8,559 nucleotides of DNA, taken from NCBI GenBank assembly GCA_035631115.1, contig DASQJJ010000054.1, forward strand, positions 1-8,559. Direction: 5' to 3'. The notes under the pieces are model-generated. The model was not told the origin of the DNA and did not search any database. It saw only the letters and a list, made by a program, of their open reading frames with translations. This stretch comes from DASQJJ01 sp035631115. GTDB lineage: Bacteria > Patescibacteriota > Microgenomatia > Levybacterales > UBA12049. Below, one piece after another: positions 1 through 6,206 of this stretch (position 1 is the stretch's first letter; each line of letters opens with the position of its first letter). The translations under genes and the position numbers were made by a program.

Positions 1-596
1 TGCAATACGCATTTAAAAGTGGAGAGAAAGTTGATGCAGCAATACAAACAGATGCGGGAATATTACCAATAGACTCTAAATTCCCTATGGAAAACTTTCA
101 GAGATACACTAAGTCAAAAGACGAGACAGAAAAATTGCAATATAAAAAAGAATTTGGAAGAGACATTAAAAAGCATATCGATGCCATTGCAGGAAAATAT
201 ATTCTACCTGATGAAGGAACAATGGATTTTGCGCTTATGTATGTACCTAGTGAGTCTGTCTTTTACGAGATAGTAAATATGGAGGATATTATCGAGTATG
301 CACGGAAATCCCGGGTGTATGTTGTCTCCCCAAGTACTCTGTATGCGCATTTGCAAACAATTCTCTTATCCTTTGAGGGTAAAAAAATAGAAAGTAGGAC
401 AAAAGAAGTCTTTGCACTCCTAAGGAGTTTGCAAATTGATCATGGAAAAGTAAGTGAATCTTTGGATACATTAGGCAAACATTTAACCAATGCGTCTGGG
501 CAATATATGCAAGTTACTAAAGGCTTTGCAACCTTGGGCAACAAGCTTTCATCAACCAAACACCTTACAGAATCTAACAAAGAACTTGAATCTTGA
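1..596 (+). CDS. rmuC: DNA recombination protein RmuC, C-terminal part (5' end outside window)
   Basis: RmuC-family protein (PF02646), a predicted nuclease-fold protein linked in E. coli to limiting recombination at inverted repeats. The reading frame is open from base 3, so 197 residues are visible and the N-terminus lies to the left. The frame enters with a D-A-x-I-Q-x-D-x-G stretch followed by LPIDSKFPMENFQRY, the characteristic RmuC core block (bases about 60-105). Later come VYVVSPSTLYAHLQTI and an amphipathic, probably coiled-coil tail (SLQIDHGKVSESLDTLGKHL onward), which is the usual RmuC C-terminal order. The ATG at base 87 is an internal methionine inside the conserved block, not a start. 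The stop TGA at 594-596 lies inside a heptanucleotide repeat, so the last residues (ELES) are repeat-encoded. The gene converges on the oxidoreductase gene with a 14-bp gap. The family call is firm; the biochemical role in this lineage is inferred. Confidence 0.93.
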   Translation, partial: QYAFKSGEKVDAAIQTDAGILPIDSKFPMENFQRYTKSKDETEKLQYKKEFGRDIKKHIDAIAGKYILPDEGTMDFALMYVPSESVFYEIVNMEDIIEYARKSRVYVVSPSTLYAHLQTILLSFEGKKIESRTKEVFALLRSLQIDHGKVSESLDTLGKHLTNASGQYMQVTKGFATLGNKLSSTKHLTESNKELES

Positions 597-610
597 ATCT
601 TGAATCTTGA
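583..610. repeat. Heptanucleotide tandem repeat, four units
   Basis: Four contiguous 7-bp units: AACTTGA (583-589), then ATCTTGA three times (590-596, 597-603, 604-610). The tract covers the last codons and TGA stop of rmuC and reaches the stop codon of the convergent oxidoreductase gene (611-613), so it fills the whole intergenic gap. The 7-bp unit is out of phase with codons, so gain or loss of units would alter the rmuC C-terminus. A degenerate array of similar heptamers occurs at 6144-6206. Confidence 0.85.
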
Positions 611-1300
611 TTAGTATCCGGTAAAAATATCGATTCTAATTTTCGATGAATCAATTCCCATAGACAATAAAAGCTCTTCTGTATTTTCTACCATTTTTTC
701 TCCTCCTGTTATCATATATATTTTGTTGTGCATGTCTCTCACATATTTTTTAATATGGGCATCCGAAATTCTTCCCTTCTCACTTTCCCAATTATCTTGA
801 GAAAGTGTATAGATTATCTTTATTAATGGGTTTTCTGCATCTATTTTTTCCAGCTCTTCTTGAAAAATCATATATTCCCTTTTGGAAAATGATGCAATAA
901 GAGTTATGGGAAATGTAAGACCCTTTGCATGTGCATAGGTAATCATGCTATGAAACGCAGTAATCCCTATTCCACCAGACAAAAAAACTAATGGTGTTGT
1001 ATTCTCTTCACGTAAAATAAATCCCCCTGTAGGAGATTTCATGGCAACCTTACTTCCAGCAGATAATGCAAAAAGATTTTTCTTAAAGGCACTTTTCCCA
1101 TTCTTTGTAACAAGAAAAAATTTATCTTTCTCTAAAGGAGAAGAGGCAATAGTAAAGTCTCTTGTATCCTCTCCTAAAAAAACACTGACATATTGCCCTG
1201 CTTGGTACATAAAATTCGCATCTTTTTGAAAAAGAAAACGCCATGTGTCTTTTGCTATTTTTTCTTTTCCAAGAAAGCTAACAGAAATGGTATCTTGCAT
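611..1300 (-). CDS. FAD/NAD(P)H-binding oxidoreductase of the ferredoxin-NADP reductase superfamily
   Basis: About 229 residues from the chosen ATG at 1300-1298 (MQDTISVSFLGKEKIAKDTW). The order is an FAD-binding beta-barrel with the flavin motif RDFTIASSP, then a NAD(P)-binding Rossmann-like half with the pyrophosphate loop LSGGIGITAF, then a C-terminal GGEKMVENTEELLLSMGI segment and the ending RIDIFTGY, which resembles the family's usual acidic-x-F-x-GY tail. There is no 2Fe-2S or globin domain, so this is a minimal reductase passing electrons between NAD(P)H and an unidentified carrier. The frame stays open another 56 codons upstream to 1468, but that extension would run antisense through the membrane segment of the neighbouring gene and has no family similarity, so I reject it. 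No Shine-Dalgarno motif precedes the start. A possible -10 (TAAAAT on the minus strand, 1350-1345) would give a leader of about 38 nt. It diverges from the cupredoxin-like gene, so a shared redox role is possible but unproven. Confidence 0.85.
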   Translation of the reverse strand: MQDTISVSFLGKEKIAKDTWRFLFQKDANFMYQAGQYVSVFLGEDTRDFTIASSPLEKDKFFLVTKNGKSAFKKNLFALSAGSKVAMKSPTGGFILREENTTPLVFLSGGIGITAFHSMITYAHAKGLTFPITLIASFSKREYMIFQEELEKIDAENPLIKIIYTLSQDNWESEKGRISDAHIKKYVRDMHNKIYMITGGEKMVENTEELLLSMGIDSSKIRIDIFTGY

Positions 1301-1340
1301 AGACAAAGGGTAGCAGTTCGTTGCTCCCGGATCAAGTCCG

Positions 1341-1369
1341 TTGCATTTTACCCACAAACCACGTATGCT
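1341..1369 (+). promoter_or_regulatory. Weak candidate promoter for the cupredoxin-helicase pair
   Basis: TTGCAT (1341-1346), a 17-bp spacer and TATGCT (1364-1369) match the sigma-70 consensus at 3/6 and 4/6 positions. Initiation about 7 bases after the -10 would fall at the ATG at 1377, giving a leaderless message. The matches are weak and the call rests mainly on position in the 76-bp divergent gap. Confidence 0.3.
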
Positions 1370-1376
1370 CAGGGTA

Positions 1377-1820
1377 ATGAGAAAGCTTATTCTTGTGGCG
1401 ATACTTTTAATTGCGGTACTGCTTCTTAGCTGGTGGGCAAGGGGAGCAAATTTTAGTATTTTTACCATGATGCAAAATGTTGCTCATCCACCTGTTACAA
1501 CACCTTCTACACAATCTCAGCCAAAGGCTGATGGGCCTATGGCCCAAAATGCTATTCCTGTTGAAATCCTCATTACTGTTACACCGAATGGATTTGTTCC
1601 AGATGTTATTATGATTGCACCTGGTACAAAAATAACCTGGGTAAATAAATCTGGTAATACTGCAAATATTACATCCGACCCACAAGATACATATACACAA
1701 CTCAATCTCGGAGACTTTGGACAAAACTCATCAGTTTCTCTTATCTTCTCCACTGCAGGACGGTATCATTATTACAATAATAAAAACCCTTTGCAAAAAG
1801 GTACCCTCGTTGTAAAATAA
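1377..1820 (+). CDS. Membrane-anchored cupredoxin-fold protein lacking the copper ligands
   Basis: 147 residues from ATG 1377. Residues 4-20 (LILVAILLIAVLLLSWW) form an uncleaved-looking signal anchor, followed by a Pro/Thr/Gln-rich linker (about 33-60) and a single cupredoxin-like domain (about 61-147) expected outside the membrane. Fold marks are PNGFVPDVIMIAPGTKITWVN, STAGRYHYY and KGTLVVK at the end, which follow the plastocyanin/pseudoazurin-type pattern. Against the usual W-x-N-x5-H and Y-x-Y-x-C-x2-H-x2-M-x-G-T motifs, the ligand positions read Ala96, Asn134, Asn137 and Gln140, so type-1 copper binding is unlikely. An in-frame ATG at 1365 and another at 1341 are alternatives; 1377 is preferred because it puts lysine/arginine directly before the membrane segment. 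It is six bases upstream of the helicase gene, probably in one transcript, and diverges from the oxidoreductase gene. The role is unknown: structural, adhesive, or binding something other than copper. Confidence 0.8.
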   Translation: MRKLILVAILLIAVLLLSWWARGANFSIFTMMQNVAHPPVTTPSTQSQPKADGPMAQNAIPVEILITVTPNGFVPDVIMIAPGTKITWVNKSGNTANITSDPQDTYTQLNLGDFGQNSSVSLIFSTAGRYHYYNNKNPLQKGTLVVK

Positions 1821-1826
1821 TTTCTC

Positions 1827-4694
1827 ATGGTAGAATCAATTCTTAATCCACAACAGAAAAAAGCTGTAAAACATGGCACAGGACCACTCCTGATTGTTGC
1901 TGGTGCAGGAACAGGAAAAACAACTGTTGTTACAAAAAGAATAGAACATCTTATTGTTAATAAAAATGTCCCTTCTTCTCAAATTTTGGCTCTTACTTTT
2001 ACCGAAAAAGCGGCATTTGAAATGCAAGAAAGAGTTGATATCTTGCTTCCCTATGGATATACCGATTTGTGGATACATACCTTTCATTCATTTTGCGATA
2101 GAATTCTTAGAGACGAAGCTCACATGATAGGGCTTAATACAGAATACAAACTTATTTCTAAAGCGGAATCTCTTCTTCTTTTACAAAACCATTTATACGA
2201 TTTAAAATTAAAAATTTTACGGCCGCGAAGTAACCCAGTAAAATTTCTTGATGATCTTCTTACTCATTTCTCCCGACTCAAGGATGAGGATATAACTCCT
2301 GTTGATTACCAAGTATGGGTCCAAAAACAAGACGAATCAGAAGAAAAAGATATGTACAAAGAATTATCATTTGCCTACACAAAGTATGAACAACTGAAAG
2401 TAGATAATTCCTTTATGGATTTTTCAGATTTAATATCGCATACACTCCATCTCTTCCGGACAAGAAAAAGCATTCTTAAAAAATATCAAGATACATTTAT
2501 GTACATTCTTGTTGACGAATTTCAGGATACAAATTTTGCGCAAAACGAATTAGCCCTCCTTTTAGCTGGAGAGAGTAAAAATCTTACCGTGGTTGCAGAC
2601 GATGATCAATCTATTTATCGATTTCGTGGCGCTGCTGTTTCTAACGTTTTGCAATTCAAGAAAAAGTTTCCCGGGGCAACAACTATTTCCTTAACACAAA
2701 ACTATCGCTCCACTCAGGCAGTACTAGACAGCGCATACCGACTTATTCAACACAATAATCCCAATAGGTTGGAGATTATTGAGCATATAGATAAAAAACT
2801 AAAAAGCGCAATCCCAGATAACAATCATAACATTGAAGTTATTCATGAAACATCTGTTATTGCAGAAGCAGACGCAATTACGAAAAAAATTGAAGAATTA
2901 GTACTTGATGGATATACCTATAAAGACATTGCTATCTTGGTACGTGCCAACAACCATGCTTTGCCTATTGTTGCAAGCTTAGCCCGGAAAAAAATTCCTC
3001 ATCAACTTCTTGGTCCAGAATATTTATTCCAACAAGAAGAAATAAAAGACCTTATTGCTTATATTTTATTCCTTTCAGATATTACCGATTCTGTTTCGCT
3101 TTTCCGAATTCTTTCTATGGATGTTTTTGCTATCTCAGGAATGGAATTACATCTTCTTACCACTTGGGCGCGTAAAAATGATAAAACTCTTTTTGAAACA
3201 ATTCAACATACAGATGATGTATCTATTTCTGAGAAAGCAAAAGAAAGTCTTGCCAATTTTTCAGCAATGGTTATTAAGCATTTAGAAGCAAGTAAAAAAC
3301 AACATGGATGGAATATTTTGTATGACTTTCTCGTAGAGACAAAATTACTTGACACATTAAATATTAAAAATGTTATGAGCACAGAGGAAGAAAAAAGAGT
3401 TCTTAATACTACTAAATTTTTTGAAAGAATAAAGTACTTCGAGTCAGATAGAATCGATGCAAATATCTATACTCTTGCAGCGTGGCTAAGACTTCTTTTA
3501 CAAATGGGAGATAATGTTAAAAGCACAGAATCATCGGGACAAGAAAATGCAGTTAATGTGGCAACAATACATGGAGTTAAGGGACTGGAATTTAGAGCTG
3601 TTTTTTTGGTAAATTTAGTAAGCCAACGCTTCCCTTCTACAGAAAGATCGGACAAACTACCTATCCCCGAGCAACTTACCAAAGAACATCTCTCTGAGGA
3701 CGTAGATTTTCATCTTCAGGAAGAAAGAAGACTATTTTATGTTGGAATGACCCGTGCAAAAGAAAGACTTTTTTTTACAGCAGCACTTTTTTATGGTGAA
3801 GGTAAAAGGCCCAAAAAATTATCACCTTTTGTCACGGAAGCATTACCCGACCACACAACTCATTTTCCAGAAAACACCCAACAACTAGTTCAAGACGCTC
3901 TTTTTGAATATAAAAATATACGAGAAGAAAAAGTAAAGAAAACTCCTTTAAAAATTACGTCTATTACATATAGCAATATTCAAATGTTTGATATTTGTCC
4001 CCTTCATTACAAGGCAAAGGTTATTTTTAATATTCCGACCAGAAAAACGAGCTATCAAAACTTTGGCATTTCTTTACACAAAACTCTTTATGAGTTTTAT
4101 AAGAAAGTTATAGAAAAAGAAAAAGTTTCTCTAACTACTTTACACGACATACTAGATAATCAATGGATTACAGAAGGTTTTGAAAACAGGAATGACGAGA
4201 AGGAACAACACGCATATGCTAAAAATATTCTCAAAGATTTTTATACGACACAATTTAATCCCAATAGCATACCGCTAAAACTAGAATATCCTTTTTCTTT
4301 TAAGTTAAAAACAGGAGTTGTTGTGAGCGGGACAATAGACAGAATTGATAAAACAGAAAATGGTATTGAGATTATTGACTACAAAACAGGAAGAAAAAGT
4401 AGCGCAAAGAAAATGCATGAGATGCAGCTTGCAATTTATGCCTTAGCATCAACCCGAGTAAAAGATGCGCTCTTGCATCAGGACCCCGAGAATATTACGC
4501 TAACATTGTATTTTCTGGAAGATAACACAAAAGCATCTATGGTATTTACTAAAAAAGACTTAGAAGATTTGGAAAATACGCTTATAGACAAAGTTACCGA
4601 AATAGAAAAAAGTAATTTTGCATGCAGTAAATCTCCTTTATGTAGTGCGTGTGAGTATGTAATGCTCTGCGAATCTACGCCTACCATTCATTAG
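1827..4694 (+). CDS. UvrD/Rep-family ATP-dependent DNA helicase fused to a RecB-like Fe-S PD-(D/E)XK nuclease
   Basis: 955 residues. The N-terminal superfamily 1A helicase has all motifs: Q motif (LNPQQKKAV, 6-14), Walker A GAGTGKTT (26-33), Ia LALTFTEKAA, II DEFQD (230-234), III VVADDDQSIYRFRGA (255-269), IV LTQNYRST (289-296), V ATIHGVKGLEF (579-589) and VI EERRLFYVGMTRAKERL (632-648). The C-terminal nuclease (about 705-955) has Cys724 in CPLHY, His751 in FGISLHK, Asp838 in GTIDRID, Asp851 and Lys853 in IIDYKTG, Gln867/Tyr871 in QLAIY, and a closing C-x2-C-x5-C (939, 942, 948). With Cys724 these should hold a 4Fe-4S cluster as in AddB and Cas4. It is longer than classical UvrD (about 720) because of the nuclease. 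Predicted role is 3'-5' unwinding and end processing in double-strand break repair, as in AddAB/RecBCD. The ATG has no Shine-Dalgarno; with six bases after the previous stop, translational coupling is likely. Confidence 0.95.
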   Translation: MVESILNPQQKKAVKHGTGPLLIVAGAGTGKTTVVTKRIEHLIVNKNVPSSQILALTFTEKAAFEMQERVDILLPYGYTDLWIHTFHSFCDRILRDEAHMIGLNTEYKLISKAESLLLLQNHLYDLKLKILRPRSNPVKFLDDLLTHFSRLKDEDITPVDYQVWVQKQDESEEKDMYKELSFAYTKYEQLKVDNSFMDFSDLISHTLHLFRTRKSILKKYQDTFMYILVDEFQDTNFAQNELALLLAGESKNLTVVADDDQSIYRFRGAAVSNVLQFKKKFPGATTISLTQNYRSTQAVLDSAYRLIQHNNPNRLEIIEHIDKKLKSAIPDNNHNIEVIHETSVIAEADAITKKIEELVLDGYTYKDIAILVRANNHALPIVASLARKKIPHQLLGPEYLFQQEEIKDLIAYILFLSDITDSVSLFRILSMDVFAISGMELHLLTTWARKNDKTLFETIQHTDDVSISEKAKESLANFSAMVIKHLEASKKQHGWNILYDFLVETKLLDTLNIKNVMSTEEEKRVLNTTKFFERIKYFESDRIDANIYTLAAWLRLLLQMGDNVKSTESSGQENAVNVATIHGVKGLEFRAVFLVNLVSQRFPSTERSDKLPIPEQLTKEHLSEDVDFHLQEERRLFYVGMTRAKERLFFTAALFYGEGKRPKKLSPFVTEALPDHTTHFPENTQQLVQDALFEYKNIREEKVKKTPLKITSITYSNIQMFDICPLHYKAKVIFNIPTRKTSYQNFGISLHKTLYEFYKKVIEKEKVSLTTLHDILDNQWITEGFENRNDEKEQHAYAKNILKDFYTTQFNPNSIPLKLEYPFSFKLKTGVVVSGTIDRIDKTENGIEIIDYKTGRKSSAKKMHEMQLAIYALASTRVKDALLHQDPENITLTLYFLEDNTKASMVFTKKDLEDLENTLIDKVTEIEKSNFACSKSPLCSACEYVMLCESTPTIH

Positions 4695-4706
4695 GATTCT
4701 GCTATA

Positions 4707-4736
4707 TTGGCACTCTCTCATCTCTTGTGCTATAAT
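4707..4736 (+). promoter_or_regulatory. Promoter of the RNase P RNA gene
   Basis: TTGGCA (4707-4712, 5/6 match to the -35 consensus), an 18-bp spacer and a perfect TATAAT (4731-4736) preceded by TG-C, making an extended -10. Initiation about 5-7 bases downstream coincides with the predicted 5' strand of P1 at about 4741. It lies wholly in the 46-bp gap after the helicase stop, so rnpB can be transcribed independently of the helicase operon. Confidence 0.85.
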
Positions 4737-4740
4737 TAAA

Positions 4741-5097
4741 AAGGTTCAAGGAGGTAGATTTGCTATCCTGCCTATGGCGGGAAGGAAAGTCCAGACAGCA
4801 CAAAGGAGGGGATGGAGCGTAAGCTCCGACTAGCAATAGCTGGTGTCTTAATCTTTTACTCACATGCGGGATTAAGAACAGATTCTGAATTAACAGAATT
4901 TGAGAGCAACAGAGACGAGTGAGAGTGAAACGGTCAATCCTACCTGCTGCAACCTCCGACTGGTACGTTATACTTACCTTTAAGAAGTACCGAAGTACGA
5001 GGGCAACACGTCAAACGTGTCTGGTGTGAAGAAAATATCACAACTGAGAGAGATTGCAAATAAAACAGAATCTGGCTTACTCACTTCCTTGAACCTT
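4741..5097 (+). ncRNA. rnpB: RNase P RNA (bacterial, probably type A)
   Basis: Catalytic RNA that matures tRNA 5' ends. The conserved GGAAAGTCC element (4784-4792) and the ACAGAATCTGGCTTA element (5065-5079) pair as P4: AAGTCCAGA (4787-4795) with TCTGGCTT (5071-5078), leaving T4790 as the universally conserved bulged uridine. P1 is a perfect 12-bp pairing of 4741-4752 with 5086-5097. P2 pairs ATTTGC (4758-4763) with GCAAAT (5056-5061). P3 is a minimal stem CCTGCC/GGCGGG (4767-4772 with 4776-4781). Local hairpins include GGAGC-GTAA-GCTCC (4814-4827), TCTTAATC/GATTAAGA (4846-4877), ATTCTG/CAGAAT (4882-4899), ACACG/CGTGT (5006-5020) and TGTGA/TCACA (5025-5042). CAACAGAGACGAG (about 4907) and GAGAGTGAAACGGT (about 4921) match the conserved central core. 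A T-run follows P1 at 5096-5100 and may help termination. The ends are inferred from P1; length (about 357 nt) is normal. Confidence 0.96.
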
Positions 5098-6118
5098 TTT
5101 CATTTATTTGATTAAAGGAAAATTCTAGAAGTAATCGAATAACAGCTGCAACAGGCACGGCAAGAATAAGTCCCAAGATTCCAGCCAAATGCCCTCCCGC
5201 TATAACTGCAAAGAAAATAATGAATGATGGCAATTTAGTAATCCTCCCCATCACATAGGGAATTACAAAATAATCCTCCAAATGCCTAAGAATAAAATAA
5301 ATAATTGCAAGAGCAATTGCACCCTGTACTGGACTAAGTCCAAAATGAATTGTCCCAGTAAGCAAAACTACACTAATAGCAACTCCTGCTGCAATAATTG
5401 GTCCAACAACTGGTACTATTTCTGCAAAACCTGAAAAAATGGCAATAAGAAATGCAAAACGAATTCCAAGAATAAAAAGTGCAATATAGGTTGCAAGTGA
5501 CATAAGAAGTACAAGAAAAATTTGTCCTCTGAGATATCCACTTAAAATAGCATTTATTTTTCTAAAAAGTATTTCTATGTCAAGCTTGTATTTACTCGAT
5601 GTGAAAGCAATGACCTTTTGAAAAAACTTTTCTCCATCTTTGAGAAAATAAAAAGCAGATACAAGAAAAATAAGGAAGCTAACAATTCGGGATATAACTT
5701 GATTAAAAAGAGGAAAAAATGATTGCCCTGAAAGAAATCCTAGAAATCGTGATCTTTTTAAGTTAAAAAGTAAATCATATGCAGTAGGTCGGGACCAATC
5801 AGGAAGGTTTTTTATTTGAACTTCTGTACTTTGCAAAGATTTAGTGACAAAATTTCTCAATTCGGACGATTCTGTTCCAATTTGTGAAGAAAGAAAAATA
5901 CTTCCCACAACAACGAGCGTTGTAAGTATGCCATAAATAAGAAGAATTGCTACCACCCGTGGTATTTTGAATCTTTTCGTAACAAGAGATATTATCGGAT
6001 TAAGAAGATACGCAAATATTCCTGCAAGGACAAAAGGCGTAAGAATTGCCCGCTCTACAAATACAAACCATACGGTGAGTATCCCAAGGACAATGAAGAA
6101 AATCGTTCTGCCTTTCAT
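5081..6118 (-). CDS. AI-2E family (PerM-like) membrane transporter
   Basis: 345 residues, the usual length for the AI-2E/PerM/YtqA-type family (PF01594), polytopic inner-membrane proteins proposed as exporters or Na+/H+-type carriers; the substrate here cannot be told. Two hydrophobic segments at about 5-45, one at about 56-78, a soluble loop at about 79-135, then hydrophobic stretches at about 141-160, 195-260, 265-280 and 298-335. Family marks are LRGQIFLVLLM (196-206), EIVPVVGPIIAA (233-244) and the C-terminal GGHLAGILGLILAVPVAAV (308-326). Asp/Glu and Arg residues sit near EIVPVVGP and RHLEDYFVIP as usual in the family. The ATG at 6118 is only nine bases from a perfect -10, so leaderless initiation is likely. 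The last codons (GSRK and stop) are antisense to the 3' strand of RNase P RNA stem P1. It is on the same strand as the ABC operon to its right but has its own promoter. Confidence 0.92.
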   Translation of the reverse strand: MKGRTIFFIVLGILTVWFVFVERAILTPFVLAGIFAYLLNPIISLVTKRFKIPRVVAILLIYGILTTLVVVGSIFLSSQIGTESSELRNFVTKSLQSTEVQIKNLPDWSRPTAYDLLFNLKRSRFLGFLSGQSFFPLFNQVISRIVSFLIFLVSAFYFLKDGEKFFQKVIAFTSSKYKLDIEILFRKINAILSGYLRGQIFLVLLMSLATYIALFILGIRFAFLIAIFSGFAEIVPVVGPIIAAGVAISVVLLTGTIHFGLSPVQGAIALAIIYFILRHLEDYFVIPYVMGRITKLPSFIIFFAVIAGGHLAGILGLILAVPVAAVIRLLLEFSFNQINEKGSRK

Positions 6119-6127
6119 GTAGCATGT

Positions 6128-6136
6128 ATTATACCA
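6128..6136 (-). promoter_or_regulatory. Extended -10 promoter for the AI-2E gene, close to the ATG
   Basis: On the minus strand this reads TGGTATAAT, a perfect extended -10 (TG-n-TATAAT; hexamer at 6133-6128). No good -35 is visible 16-18 bp upstream, which is common when the extended -10 is present. Initiation 6-7 bases downstream would fall at about 6121-6122, leaving a leader of only about 3-4 nt before the ATG at 6118. Confidence 0.7.
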
Positions 6137-6143
6137 CCAAATT

Positions 6144-6206
6144 AGCTCTCAGTTATCAGCTTTCATGTAATAATCTTTAACTAGGAGCTAGCAACTGGAA
6201 GCTGAT
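6144..6206. repeat. Degenerate heptanucleotide-periodic array, nine units
   Basis: Read in steps of seven from 6144 the units are AGCTCTC, AGTTATC, AGCTTTC, ATGTAAT, AATCTTT, AACTAGG, AGCTAGC, AACTGGA and AGCTGAT. Seven of nine begin A-(A/G)-(C/T)-T; units four and five are degraded. The array ends exactly at the base before the permease stop codon (6209-6207) and fills most of the gap between that gene and the AI-2E promoter. Units such as AACTGGA and AACTAGG resemble the AACTTGA/ATCTTGA units at 583-610, suggesting one repeat family. CTAG-GAG-CTAG (6181-6191) could form a small hairpin, but no clear terminator is visible. Confidence 0.6.

Noticed and set aside
87..89. ATG at 87 as the start of a small gene
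   Set aside because: The frame is open and clearly RmuC-like upstream to base 3, so this is an internal methionine.
594..596. TGA recoding (glycine code of some CPR lineages)
   Set aside because: TGA ends three genes here in sensible places, including an ATGA overlap in the ABC operon and the end of the AI-2E gene, and no in-frame TGA occurs inside any gene.
1312..1325. AGCA-GTTCGT-TGCT hairpin in the divergent gap as a tRNA arm, terminator or operator
   Set aside because: The stem is only four pairs with no T-run or other tRNA features; too short to support any call.
1341..1376. Earlier starts (1341, 1365) for the cupredoxin-like gene
   Set aside because: They add residues before the positively charged N-terminus of the signal anchor and overlap the possible promoter; not excluded, but less likely.
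1301..1468. 56-residue N-terminal extension of the oxidoreductase frame
   Set aside because: It is antisense to the start and membrane segment of the cupredoxin-like gene, shows no FNR-family similarity, and the family N-terminus fits the ATG at 1300.
1827..4694. Antisense and alternate-frame open stretches within the helicase and the ABC ATPase genes
   Set aside because: They lie opposite or across strongly conserved coding sequence and show no recognisable domains.
1..4694. RmuC plus helicase-nuclease as a novel defence system
   Set aside because: They are separated by two opposing genes, are on different transcripts, and both belong to ordinary DNA-repair families; no defence-specific domain is present.
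6119..6206. CRISPR-like or attachment-site interpretation of the intergenic tract
   Set aside because: Units are 7 bp, contiguous and without spacers, and there is no integrase, Cas gene or tRNA nearby.
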